A DNA stretch of 38,077 bases from assembly GCA_036375715.1 (NCBI GenBank), contig DASVBS010000042.1, positions 1 to 38,077 of the forward strand, in the 5' to 3' direction. Below, in pieces: positions 26,012-33,788 of the stretch (positions are counted from its first letter, which is position 1; every line of letters begins with the position of its first letter). The notes beneath the pieces are model-generated. The model was not told the DNA's origin. It ran no database searches and was given only the letters and a program-made list of their open reading frames with translations. A program made the translations under genes and the position numbers. Source of the stretch: Longimicrobiaceae bacterium (GTDB taxonomy: Bacteria > Gemmatimonadota > Gemmatimonadetes > Longimicrobiales > Longimicrobiaceae).

Positions 26012-27192
26012 TCCCGAACCCACCTGCGGGTGGGGAAGCGCGCGGAACGCTCAGGCGACAAGCGCCGACCTCATCCGGCCACTGGACGGAATATCGCCGC
26101 TGGCAGGCACGACGCCGCCAGGGTGTGCTCGCGTCTCCGGCGTCTAACCCTCCCGACCATCGGCGAACGCGGCCGCGACGCAGTGCCTGCATTCCATGGT
26201 CACTCCGGCTCGCGAGCGTCGGACTCTGCCTGCTCTGCGCCTGCGACTCGCCGATGAGCGCCGCCGACCCTGCCGGGCCCCAGGCCGATCGCATCTGGGA
26301 CCTCGGTCTGCTCTTCATCACCCTCGGGTCGGTAGTGTACGCGGTGGTGATCGGCTTCCTGCTCTACGCTCTCTGGCAGGGAGGCCGCAGAGTGGAGAGC
26401 GTGGGAGGTCCTGCGGTGGAGCACGGCCTCACACAGTGGGTCGCCGGCGCGATCGTCGTGACCACCGTCCTCCTCCTCGGACTGTTGGTGGCGAACCTGG
26501 CGGTTGGTCGGGCCACGGCCGAGTTCGCCCAGCCTGGCGCGCTCACCATCCGCGTCACCGGTCACCAGTGGTGGTGGGAGATCGAGTACGCGGATCCCGA
26601 GCCTTCGCGGCGGGTCGTGACCGCCAACGAGATCCACATCCCGGTAGGACGCCAGGTCAGGGTCGAGGTCTCCTCCCGTGACGTCATCCACTCCTTCTGG
26701 GTCCCCAACCTTCACGGCAAGCTCGACCTCACGCCCGGCTACCGGGCCTCGACTGTACTACGTGCGGATCGGCCCGGGGTCTATCACGGCCGCTGCGCCG
26801 AGTTCTGCGGGCTGCAGCACGCTCGCATGGATTTTCGGGTGATCGCCGAATCTCCGGGGAGGTTTGCGGCCTGGTACGAGGGTCAGTTGCGCCCGGGCAG
26901 AGCGCCCGCCACCACGCTCGAGCAGCAGGGGCAGCAGGTGTTCCTCTCCCGGGGCTGCGTCCTCTGCCACACCGTGCGCGGCAGCGCGGCGGGAAGCCGC
27001 GTGGGACCGGACCTCACCCATCTCGCGAGCCGCGGTACGATCGCCGCAGGCACACTCCCGAACACCCGCGGTCACCTGGCGGGCTGGGTGCTCGACCCGC
27101 AATCGATCAAGCCCGGCGTGCTCATGCCGCCCAACCAGCTAGCCGCCAACGAGTTGCGCGCGCTGCTGGCCTACCTGCAGAGCCTGAACTGA
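26008..27192 (+). CDS. coxB: Cytochrome c oxidase subunit II with fused cytochrome c (caa3 type)
   Basis: The GTG at 26008 overlaps the previous stop (GTGA) and gives 394 residues. An in-frame GTG at 26125 would remove a basic N-terminal extension and place the lipoprotein signal (LASVGLCLLCAC, Cys79) close to the start, so the true start is uncertain. Two membrane helices (about 97-123 and 143-168) precede the cupredoxin domain with GHQWWWEIEY. CuA ligands are His228, Cys263, Glu265, Cys267, His271 and Met274 (CAEFCGLQHARM). A C-terminal cytochrome c domain has CVLCH (317-321) and a late Met in GVLMPPN. The fused haem domain makes this a caa3-type oxidase that accepts electrons from small cytochromes. 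Confidence 0.93.
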   Translation: MIPNPPAGGEARGTLRRQAPTSSGHWTEYRRWQARRRQGVLASPASNPPDHRRTRPRRSACIPWSLRLASVGLCLLCACDSPMSAADPAGPQADRIWDLGLLFITLGSVVYAVVIGFLLYALWQGGRRVESVGGPAVEHGLTQWVAGAIVVTTVLLLGLLVANLAVGRATAEFAQPGALTIRVTGHQWWWEIEYADPEPSRRVVTANEIHIPVGRQVRVEVSSRDVIHSFWVPNLHGKLDLTPGYRASTVLRADRPGVYHGRCAEFCGLQHARMDFRVIAESPGRFAAWYEGQLRPGRAPATTLEQQGQQVFLSRGCVLCHTVRGSAAGSRVGPDLTHLASRGTIAAGTLPNTRGHLAGWVLDPQSIKPGVLMPPNQLAANELRALLAYLQSLN

Positions 27193-27205
27193 AGCGGAGC
27201 GGGCG

Positions 27206-29131
27206 GTGGTCACCATCGAAGACGCGCTGACCGAACAACCCCTCGACCCGGGGGAGCGGGAGAAGCTGGAGCGGACCTGGCAACCGTGCCCCGGCTTCCG
27301 GGGGTGGCTGACCTCGGTCGACCACAAATCGGTCGGCAAGCGATACGTCGCTACCGCCTTCCTCTTCTTCCTGCTCGGAGGACTCGAAGCGTCCGCGATT
27401 CGCCTTCAGCTCGCCCGGCCCGAGAACCGGCTACTCGATCCCGATCAGTACAACCAGATCTTCACCATGCACGGCACGACGATGATGTTCCTCTTCGGCG
27501 TGCCGGTGGTCCTCGCCTCCGCCACCTACCTGATCCCGCTGATGGTGGGGACGCGGAACATCTCCTATCCCCGCTTGAACGCCTTCGGCTACTGGGTCTA
27601 CCTGATCGGCGGGCTCTTTCTCTACAGCGGCTTCATCCTCAACACGGGTCCGGATTCCGGCTGGTTCAGCTATGTGCCGCTGGCGGGGCCGGAGTACTCG
27701 CCCGGAAAGCGCATGGACGTCTGGGCTCAGACGGTCACCTTCACCGAGATCGCGGCGATCATTGCCGGCATCGAGCTGATCGTCACCATCCTGAAGCAGC
27801 GCGCGCCCGGCATGTCTCTCCACCGGATGCCGCTTTACGTCTGGGCGATCCTGGTGACCTCCTTTGTAGTCCTCTTCGCAATGCCCTCGGTGGCGCTCGC
27901 CAGCCAGATGCTGGCCTTCGACCGGCTGGTGGGAACCCACTTCTTCAACCCGGCCGAAGGGGGCGATCCCTTCCTCTGGCAGCATCTCTTCTGGTTCTTC
28001 GGGCATCCCGAGGTCTACATCATGTTCCTGCCCGCGGCGGGCTTCGCCTCGGAAATCATCCCGGTCTTCGCCAGGCGGAAGATGTTTGGCCACACCGCGG
28101 TGGTGCTGGCGCTGGTGGCCACCGGCTTCATCAGTTTCGGCCTGTGGGTGCACCACATGTTCGCCACCGGCCTGCCGCAGCTCTCCCAGAGCTTCTTCAC
28201 CGCGGCCAGCCTGATGATCGCCATACCGAGCGGCGTCCAAGTGTTCTGCTGGATTGCGACGCTGTGGGCGGGACGGCCGCGCTTCGATACGCCGCTGCTC
28301 TTCGTCCTCGGGTTCATCGCGCTGTTCGTGCTGGGAGGAATCACCGGCGTGATGGTCGGGTCGGTCCCCTTCGACCAGCAGGTGCACGACACCTACTTCG
28401 TCGTCGCGCATCTCCACTACGTGCAGGTGGGAGCGTTCGTCTTCCCGCTCTTCGCCGCCTTCTACTTCTGGTTCCCGAAGGTGACCGGCCGCATGCTCTC
28501 GGAGAGGGCAGGGAAGTGGAACTTCTGGCTCTTCTTCCTGGGAGTGAACATCACCTTCTTCCCCATGCACTTCCTGGGGATGATGGGGATGACTCGCCGG
28601 ATCTACACCTATCTGCCGGAGACCGGCTGGGGTGATCTGAACCTGCTGGCGACGGCGGGCGCGATGCTGATCGCGGCCAGCGTGGTGGTCTTCCTCGGCA
28701 ACATCGCGTGGTCTCTGCGGCGCGGGGGCCTCGCGGGTGAGAACCCGTGGGATGCGCACACGCTCGAATGGGCAACCTCATCGCCGCCACCCCCGTACAA
28801 CTTCACCCACCTCCCGGTAGTGGAGGGGCTCTATCCCGTCTGGGAGCGGAGCGCCGAACGGCCGGTAGTCACCGGGCTGAGTGCCGAGCGACGCGAGATC
28901 CTGGTGACCACCGTGCTCGACGCGGAGCCGGACTCACGCCACGAGAACCCCGGCCCGTCGATCTGGCCGCTGCTCTCCGCTCTCCCGGTCGGAGTCACCT
29001 TCATCGGCGGGATCTTTACTCCCTGGGCATTCGTCATCGGTCCCGCCCTGATGCTGCCGGCCCTGATCGGTTGGGGATGGCCGCAGGCCATTCCACCAGA
29101 TGATCGCTCGATCGAGGAGGTGGCTGCGTGA
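27206..29131 (+). CDS. coxA: Cytochrome c oxidase subunit I
   Basis: The 641-residue product starts at the GTG at 27206 after a GGAG site. It is the haem-copper core that reduces oxygen and pumps protons. His89 (TMHGTTMM) and His404 bind the low-spin haem, His402 (VVAHLHYV) the haem a3. CuB is held by His267, His316 and His317 (HHMFATGL), with the His-Tyr crosslink pair in WFFGHPEVY. Glu269 of that motif is the D-channel glutamate, which places it in the A1 group. There are about twelve core helices, then two more near the C-terminus (QMTR-like loop, then SIWPLLSALPVGVTFIGGIF), as seen in caa3 enzymes where part of subunit III is fused or extra helices follow. It lies between coxB and coxC. 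Confidence 0.96.
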   Translation: MVTIEDALTEQPLDPGEREKLERTWQPCPGFRGWLTSVDHKSVGKRYVATAFLFFLLGGLEASAIRLQLARPENRLLDPDQYNQIFTMHGTTMMFLFGVPVVLASATYLIPLMVGTRNISYPRLNAFGYWVYLIGGLFLYSGFILNTGPDSGWFSYVPLAGPEYSPGKRMDVWAQTVTFTEIAAIIAGIELIVTILKQRAPGMSLHRMPLYVWAILVTSFVVLFAMPSVALASQMLAFDRLVGTHFFNPAEGGDPFLWQHLFWFFGHPEVYIMFLPAAGFASEIIPVFARRKMFGHTAVVLALVATGFISFGLWVHHMFATGLPQLSQSFFTAASLMIAIPSGVQVFCWIATLWAGRPRFDTPLLFVLGFIALFVLGGITGVMVGSVPFDQQVHDTYFVVAHLHYVQVGAFVFPLFAAFYFWFPKVTGRMLSERAGKWNFWLFFLGVNITFFPMHFLGMMGMTRRIYTYLPETGWGDLNLLATAGAMLIAASVVVFLGNIAWSLRRGGLAGENPWDAHTLEWATSSPPPPYNFTHLPVVEGLYPVWERSAERPVVTGLSAERREILVTTVLDAEPDSRHENPGPSIWPLLSALPVGVTFIGGIFTPWAFVIGPALMLPALIGWGWPQAIPPDDRSIEEVAA

Positions 29132-29736
29132 GCGAGGTGCGCAGAGTCCACGACGTCTCGGGCGTGCCCACGCATGCCTTCAGTCACCATAACCTCGTGT
29201 GGTGGGGAACGGTCGGCTTCATCGTCGTCGAAGGGTTTACCCTCTTCCTGATGATGGCGAGCTACCTGTACCTGCGCCTGAACGAGCTCGACTGGCCGCC
29301 CGGCGACACTCGACTTCCCGAGCTGCTGATCCCCACGATCAACACCCTTCTTCTCTTGGTCACCATCGTACCGATGGCAAAGGCCAGCCACGCGGCGCAC
29401 CACTCCGATCGCCTCGCGGTGGCCCGCTGGCTATGGCTCGCGACGGCGCTGTCGGCCGTCTCCTCGGTGCTCCGGGTGTTCGAGCTGCGCGGATTGAACG
29501 TGCGCTGGGACTCCAACGCGTACGGCTCGGCCGCCTGGGGCCTCCTGATCCTGCACACCACTCTTCTGGTCGTAGACCTCTTCGAGACCGGCGCCTTCGC
29601 GGTGCTCTTTCAGCTGGGGCATGCGCAGCGGAAGCACTTTCCCGACGTCTCCGATGCGGCCGATTACCAGTATTACCTGTCCGTCATCTATGTCCCGATC
29701 TACCTGATCCTTTTCTGGGGTCCACGCCTGCTCTAG
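29128..29736 (+). CDS. coxC: Cytochrome c oxidase subunit III
   Basis: The GTG at 29128 overlaps the coxA stop (GTGA). The 202-residue product has five predicted helices, the short form of subunit III common in bacterial caa3 oxidases. It starts with a His-rich segment (THAFSHHNLVWWGTVGFIVVEGFTLFLMMASYLYLRLN) with the Glu of VVEG and ends in IYVPIYLILFWGPRLL. FETGAFAVLF near residue 150 and WGLLILHTTLLVVDLFE are family-like. It helps to stabilise subunit I and proton uptake. The next gene follows after ten bases. Confidence 0.88.
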   Translation: MSEVRRVHDVSGVPTHAFSHHNLVWWGTVGFIVVEGFTLFLMMASYLYLRLNELDWPPGDTRLPELLIPTINTLLLLVTIVPMAKASHAAHHSDRLAVARWLWLATALSAVSSVLRVFELRGLNVRWDSNAYGSAAWGLLILHTTLLVVDLFETGAFAVLFQLGHAQRKHFPDVSDAADYQYYLSVIYVPIYLILFWGPRLL

Positions 29737-29745
29737 AGGACGCGC

Positions 29746-30135
29746 ATGGAAGTTCAGGCGACCAGGCCCGGACGAGAATATTCGGAGCCGGAGGGAATCC
29801 TCCGGCTGTGGACGGCAATGCTGGCGGGCCCACTCGCCTGGGCCGCCGGCCTCGGGCTTGACTACACGCTGGTGATCGTCGCGTGCGAATCTGGAAACAA
29901 CGCCTGGCTGCACCTGGTGAGCCTCGTGACGCTGGGCGCAGCGGGAGCGGGTGCGTGGCTCGCCTACCGGCAGTGGCGTCGGCTGGGCGGTGGCGTGCCC
30001 GGCGAGAGAGCGGGGCGGATCGAGAGAAGCCGGTTCATGGCCGCGCTCGGAGTGATGTCGGGCGTGTTCTTCTCGCTCGTGATCATTGCGCAGTGGACGG
30101 CGAGCTTCGTCCTTCACCCCTGTATGGGGATATGA
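29746..30135 (+). CDS. Small membrane protein of the oxidase operon, unknown function
   Basis: The 129-residue product from the ATG at 29746 (AGAGGA a few bases upstream) has three predicted helices: LWTAMLAGPLAWAAGLGLDYTLV, AWLHLVSLVTLGAAGAGAWLAY, and FMAALGVMSGVFFSLVIIAQW, with a Cys at about 47 and another near the end (HPCMGI). I do not recognise a named family. Similar short membrane proteins often sit in caa3 operons behind subunit III, where a subunit IV or assembly role is plausible. It overlaps the next cytochrome gene by four bases (ATGA), so it is part of the operon. Confidence 0.75.
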   Translation: MEVQATRPGREYSEPEGILRLWTAMLAGPLAWAAGLGLDYTLVIVACESGNNAWLHLVSLVTLGAAGAGAWLAYRQWRRLGGGVPGERAGRIERSRFMAALGVMSGVFFSLVIIAQWTASFVLHPCMGI

Positions 30136-30548
30136 TCGGCGGGTTGCGCGGTGTCGCGGCCCGGAGATCGACCCATCTGGCGCTGGGAGGGGTGCTCCTG
30201 CTAGGCGTGTCGGCGTGCGGTCTGGATGCCTCGGATACGAGCTGGCAGGAAGCCGCTGCGCTGACCGGGGGCGACCCGCGGGTCGGCCGCGTCCTCATTC
30301 GCGACTACGGCTGTGGCTCCTGCCACACGGTGCCCGGAGTCGCGGGCGCCGACGCGCGGGTCGGGCCGCCCCTGACCGGCCTTTCTCAGCGGATGTACAT
30401 CGCGGGGGTACTCCCCAACGAGCCGAACAACTTGGTACGATGGATTGTGGACCCTCCCGCCGTCGATTCGCTCACCGCCATGCCGCGGGTCGGCGTCAGC
30501 GAGCAGGAAGCCCGCGACATTGCTGCCTACCTGTACGGGATGGATTAG
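30132..30548 (+). CDS. Monohaem cytochrome c, lipoprotein
   Basis: The ATG at 30132 overlaps the preceding stop. The 138-residue product has a lipoprotein signal (LALGGVLLLGVSAC, Cys29) and one cytochrome c domain with CGSCH (61-65) and a C-terminal Met in LTAMPRVGVSEQEARDIAAYLYGMD. VGPPLTGLSQRMYIAGVLPNEPNNLVRWIVDPPAVD resembles the cytochrome domain fused to CoxB in this operon, so it may be a second electron shuttle to the oxidase. It is the last clear redox gene of the operon; the cupin follows within five bases. Confidence 0.88.
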   Translation: MIGGLRGVAARRSTHLALGGVLLLGVSACGLDASDTSWQEAAALTGGDPRVGRVLIRDYGCGSCHTVPGVAGADARVGPPLTGLSQRMYIAGVLPNEPNNLVRWIVDPPAVDSLTAMPRVGVSEQEARDIAAYLYGMD

Positions 30549-30552
30549 GGTG

Positions 30553-30885
30553 ATGACGAGCAAAGGCAATCTATACCACGAGATCCCTGCATCTCTGCCG
30601 GAGGAGCATGTCACCATCGTCGCTCGCGGCGAAGACGTTCGTGTCGAACGGATCGTGTCGCGTGGGCACCGAAGCCCCGACGGGTTCTGGTACGACCAAG
30701 CGAAGCACGAATGGGTCGCCGTGATCGCAGGGAGAGCGAGACTCCGCTTCGACGATGGTGCGGACCTGGAGCTGGGACCGGGCGACCACGTCACCATCCC
30801 GGCCCACCGGCGCCATCGTGTGGAGTGGACCGATCCGGAGCAGGAAACGATCTGGCTGGCGGTCTTCTATCGGGAGGCGGGCTGA
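30553..30885 (+). CDS. Cupin-domain protein
   Basis: The 110-residue product (ATG at 30553, just past the cytochrome stop) is a single cupin barrel. The first motif is seen in EWVAVIAGRARLRFDDGADLELGPGDHVTIPAHRRHRVEWTD, and it ends in IWLAVFYREAG. The two His in PAHRRHRVEW could bind metal, but the first motif lacks the usual paired His, so catalysis is uncertain. Proteins like this are commonly annotated only as cupins. Its tight spacing suggests co-transcription with the oxidase genes, though a functional link is not known. Confidence 0.8.
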   Translation: MTSKGNLYHEIPASLPEEHVTIVARGEDVRVERIVSRGHRSPDGFWYDQAKHEWVAVIAGRARLRFDDGADLELGPGDHVTIPAHRRHRVEWTDPEQETIWLAVFYREAG

Positions 30886-31067
30886 CGATCACGGATGCCG
30901 CCAGTCACAAGCGGGAACGGACTTCGCATCGGCGCGTCGGTGGTTCAGGTCCAGCCATCGAACGGATCGATCTTTTGCACCCCGTCTTACCGCGCTTGGG
31001 CGAATCGGCACCTTCATGATCACATCTGGACGCCCGGGAAGCGGGCGATGGGTGAGGGACTGAGATC

Positions 31068-32264
31068 GTGACGCGACGGCTCCTTTCCTGGCGCTGGGCC
31101 TCCGACCTGTTGCAGCCGCCGCCTCCCACGGGTACGCCCACGCCGATCCCCATATCTCCGCGGACGCGAAACGTCCTGTGGCTGGTGGGATTGGGGCTGC
31201 TGCTCCTGCTGCTGTACCGGGTCCCCAGCCTGGTGACGCTGATGCTCGGGGGTGGTGCGCTGGCACTGGTCCTCTCCTTCCCGGTGCGGCTCCTCACCTA
31301 CGTAATGCCGCGTGGGCTCGCCATCTTCACGTCCTTCGTGCTGACGCTCGGAGGATTGGTGCTGGCGGTGGTGGTGATCGTGCCAATCCTCACGACCCAG
31401 CTGAGGGCGCTGGTCGATCAGCTCCCGCGCATCGCCGAGGAGCTGGATGAGCGACTCCCCTCCCTGCTCGAGCCGTTCGAACGGCGGGGGCTACTGCCGG
31501 GCACGCCCCGGGAGTTCATCGCCAACCTGGAGCGGGAGTTCTTCCAGTTCATCGAGTCGGTGGGCGGGCGGATCCTGGGGGGACTGGGGGGCGTGCTCTC
31601 CAGCGCCTTCACCACGCTGATCATGCTCTTCGGGATCGTGTTCATCAGCGTGTACCTGCTGCTGGATGCGCGTCGTCTGCAGGCAACTTTCCTGCGCGCC
31701 GCTCCCCACCGCTACCGGCGGGACGCGCTCGACCTCTGGAACGCCTTCAGCTTCACCCTGTCGCGCTACCTGGGCGGGCTCGGCATCTCGCTGCTGATCC
31801 AGGGGATACTCTCGGCTGCGGCGCTCTACCTGCTGGGGGTGCCCTACGCGGTACTGCTGGGGGCGTGGGTCGCGGTGACGGCGATCATACCGTACCTGGG
31901 CGCCTGGCTCGGGTCGATCCCCGCGGTGCTGCTCGCGCTCTCGGTCTCACCCACGACCGCGCTCCTCACGGCCGCTCTCTTCGTCGCGATCCAGCAGTTC
32001 GAGAGCAATCTGCTGACGCCTCAGATCCAGAGTCAGGCGGTACGAGTGCACCCCATACTGGTGCTGCTGGCAGTAATTGCCGGGGGAGACCTCGCCGGAC
32101 TTCCAGGGGTGATCTTCGCCGTTCCGGTGCTGGCGGCCCTGCGCGTGCTCTTCGACTTCTTCCGGGCAAGGTTGCGCACCTCACCGCTTACGCCGGTCCG
32201 GCACATGCCACCCCGAGCGCATCCGGTTACGCCGCCGTCAGGAGGAGGGGAAGCCCACGGGTGA
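31068..32264 (+). CDS. AI-2E family transporter
   Basis: The 398-residue membrane protein starts at a GTG at 31068. Paired helices near residues 38-100 (VLWLVGLGLLLLLLYRVPSLVTLMLGGGALALVL) are followed by a soluble loop (VDQLPRIAEELDERLPSLLEPFER), then more helices including LGGLGISLLIQGILSAAALYLLGVPYAVLLGAWVAVTAIIPYLGAWLGSIPAVLLAL and NLLTPQIQSQAVRVHP, all family marks. Some members export the signal AI-2 (TqsA) and others are Na+/H+ antiporters or have unknown substrates; the name should not be read as function. A proline-rich N-terminus precedes the first helix. The 3' end overlaps the convergent map gene by 38 bases. Confidence 0.88.
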   Translation: MTRRLLSWRWASDLLQPPPPTGTPTPIPISPRTRNVLWLVGLGLLLLLLYRVPSLVTLMLGGGALALVLSFPVRLLTYVMPRGLAIFTSFVLTLGGLVLAVVVIVPILTTQLRALVDQLPRIAEELDERLPSLLEPFERRGLLPGTPREFIANLEREFFQFIESVGGRILGGLGGVLSSAFTTLIMLFGIVFISVYLLLDARRLQATFLRAAPHRYRRDALDLWNAFSFTLSRYLGGLGISLLIQGILSAAALYLLGVPYAVLLGAWVAVTAIIPYLGAWLGSIPAVLLALSVSPTTALLTAALFVAIQQFESNLLTPQIQSQAVRVHPILVLLAVIAGGDLAGLPGVIFAVPVLAALRVLFDFFRARLRTSPLTPVRHMPPRAHPVTPPSGGGEAHG

Positions 32265-32970
32265 CCACCAGCGTGTGCTCGTAGTGCGCGGTGAGGCTCC
32301 CATCCGTGCTGGAAAGAGTCCAGCCGTCGGCAGCCGTCCGCGTCTTGCGCGACCCGGCCGAGATGATCGGCTCGAGGGCGATCACCAACCCTTCCGTCAA
32401 GCGGGTTCGCTCGCGCGGATCATAGTAGTTCGCCACGCTTGGGCTCTCGTGGATGCTGCGCCCGATGCCGTGGCCGCAGAGATCGCGCAGTACGTGGAAT
32501 CCGTGGCGCTCCACCTCCGCCTCCACCTTGCCTCCCACCACCGCGAGCCTCTCTCCGGCTCGCACCGCCCGAAGACCGCTGTGGAACGCCGCCTCGGCAC
32601 AGCTCATCAGGCGCTGCCCGAGCTCCGGCACCGGCGGCACCCCCACCGTGACGGCGGCGTCGGCGAAGTAGCCATCGAGCTCGACGGTGACGTCGAGGGT
32701 CACGAGGTCGCCCTTCTCCAGGCGACGCGGCCCCGGCACCCCATGCACCGCCTCGTCGTTTACGCTGATGCAGGTGGTCCCGGGGAAATCGTAGACCAGG
32801 TTCGGAGCGGAGCGCGCCCCGTGCTCGCGCAGAACCCGGGCCGCCACGTCGTCCAGCTCCTCGGTGGTGATCCCTTCCCGCACGGCCTCGCGCATCGCGC
32901 GAATGGTGGTGGCGACGACCCGCCCGGCGCGGCGCATCCCTTCGAGATCCTGCTCGTTGTCGATCGACAC
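32227..32970 (-). CDS. map: Type I methionine aminopeptidase
   Basis: The enzyme removes the initiator Met from new proteins. From a GTG at 32970 (VSIDNEQDLEGMRRAG) it is 247 residues, the usual length; the open frame continues to 33225 but those residues have no likeness to the family. All five metal ligands are present: Asp93 and Asp104 (LDVTVELDGYFADAAVTVG), His167 (CGHGIGRSIHESP), Glu200 (ALEPIISAG) and Glu231 (HYEHTLVVT), with His76 (DEAVHGVPG) near the substrate. It is not in the usual ribosomal-protein or secY operon, so a second map copy elsewhere is likely. Its 3' end overlaps the AI-2E transporter gene. Confidence 0.94.
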   Translation of the reverse strand: MSIDNEQDLEGMRRAGRVVATTIRAMREAVREGITTEELDDVAARVLREHGARSAPNLVYDFPGTTCISVNDEAVHGVPGPRRLEKGDLVTLDVTVELDGYFADAAVTVGVPPVPELGQRLMSCAEAAFHSGLRAVRAGERLAVVGGKVEAEVERHGFHVLRDLCGHGIGRSIHESPSVANYYDPRERTRLTEGLVIALEPIISAGSRKTRTAADGWTLSSTDGSLTAHYEHTLVVTRGLPLLLTAA

Positions 32971-33221
32971 GATGACTTTCGCTGCTGGTGGGCCTTGCCC
33001 TGCGGCGATGCGCACTCGGCAGCGCGCACGGTAAGGACGCGAATTGCGCAATGATACGCCCGCTCGCGCACTCAGATCCAGAGTTTTGCCGTCCCCTCGC
33101 GTCGCCGACCGGTGCTGATCATCCCGGTCGAGGCGCTCCCATCCTGAGGTCAGGCGCCGCAGATGCCCGGGCGACGCGCTGATCCCTGGTGAGGCGCTAT
33201 CGATCCCGGGCGAGCCGGGCG

Positions 33222-33608
33222 TCAATCTCTCCGCTGATTCGAGCTCGGGCCTTCGGGTCCTGTCCCGCCTTCCTCAAGTGCGCGGCAGCAGCCGCATCCC
33301 TTCCCGTGAAGCAGGATGCGTTGCCGCTCCGGCGAATCGATGAACTGATCCTGAACGCGGCTGCCGCTCGCCAGGGCCGCATCGAGCGGCGAGCCGTGGC
33401 GATAACCCCGGCGCTCGAGCTCGGCCACCAGCCTTTCGTGCCGCTCGTAGAGCGCGGCGAGCTTGCCTTCCCAGCGGCGCGTCTCCGGGTGGGCGCTGTA
33501 GCCGCGCTTCCCCTGCGTCAGGATGTTCCAGAGCCCGTGCAGCTCGCGGTGCTCACCCAGCAGATGGGCCCGGCACAGCTGCTCCGGCGGCAAGTCCCAG
33601 ATTCGCAT
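33222..33608 (-). CDS. Pyrimidine dimer DNA glycosylase / endonuclease V family protein
   Basis: The 128-residue product starts at the ATG at 33608 (MRIWDLPPEQLCRAHLLGEHRELHGLWNIL), followed by KRGYSAHPETRRWEGKLAALYERHERLVAELERRGYRHGSPL and a tail with DSPERQRILLHGKGCGCC. This fits the family of phage T4 endonuclease V, which cuts at UV-induced dimers. In T4 the catalytic N-terminal Thr2 and Glu23 are essential; here the Glu is kept (Glu22) but Thr2 is absent, as in many short bacterial members, so dimer-specific activity is not certain. The Cys-rich C-terminus could bind metal. It lies between map and hsp20, all on the minus strand but well separated. Confidence 0.8.
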   Translation of the reverse strand: MRIWDLPPEQLCRAHLLGEHRELHGLWNILTQGKRGYSAHPETRRWEGKLAALYERHERLVAELERRGYRHGSPLDAALASGSRVQDQFIDSPERQRILLHGKGCGCCRALEEGGTGPEGPSSNQRRD

Positions 33609-33727
33609 TGCATCCCCTATCTCGCCAAGCCGACGCCGCTCGGCCAGGTGCAGGAAGAGTTGGACGCCGTCGTCCCGGGGACGCCGAAGGTTCCAACTCC
33701 GCCAACCGCGTCGGATCGAGGGCAAAG

Positions 33728-33783
33728 AAAAAGGGCCCGGGAGGGCCCCAAGAGGAGGGGCCGGAGAGATCCTCCGGCCCCTT
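33728..33783 (-). terminator. Rho-independent terminator after hsp20
   Basis: Read on the minus strand after the hsp20 stop, a long hairpin with GGGGCCGGA / TCCGGCCCC arms (33757-33783) is followed by a second stem GGGCCC-TCCC-GGGCCC directly followed by TTTTTCTTT (about 33725-33748). The first hairpin also has a short T-rich run (TTTGTT) on the plus side, so it could work both ways. Confidence 0.8.
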
Positions 33784-33788
33784 TGTTC

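Noticed and set aside
22732-30548. Claim of a methanol-oxidising methylotroph
   Set aside because: The alcohol substrate cannot be read from the sequence and no C1-assimilation or formaldehyde-oxidation genes are present.
32971-33225. N-terminal extension of methionine aminopeptidase
   Set aside because: The frame is open but has no likeness to the family, and the GTG at 32970 gives the normal type I length.
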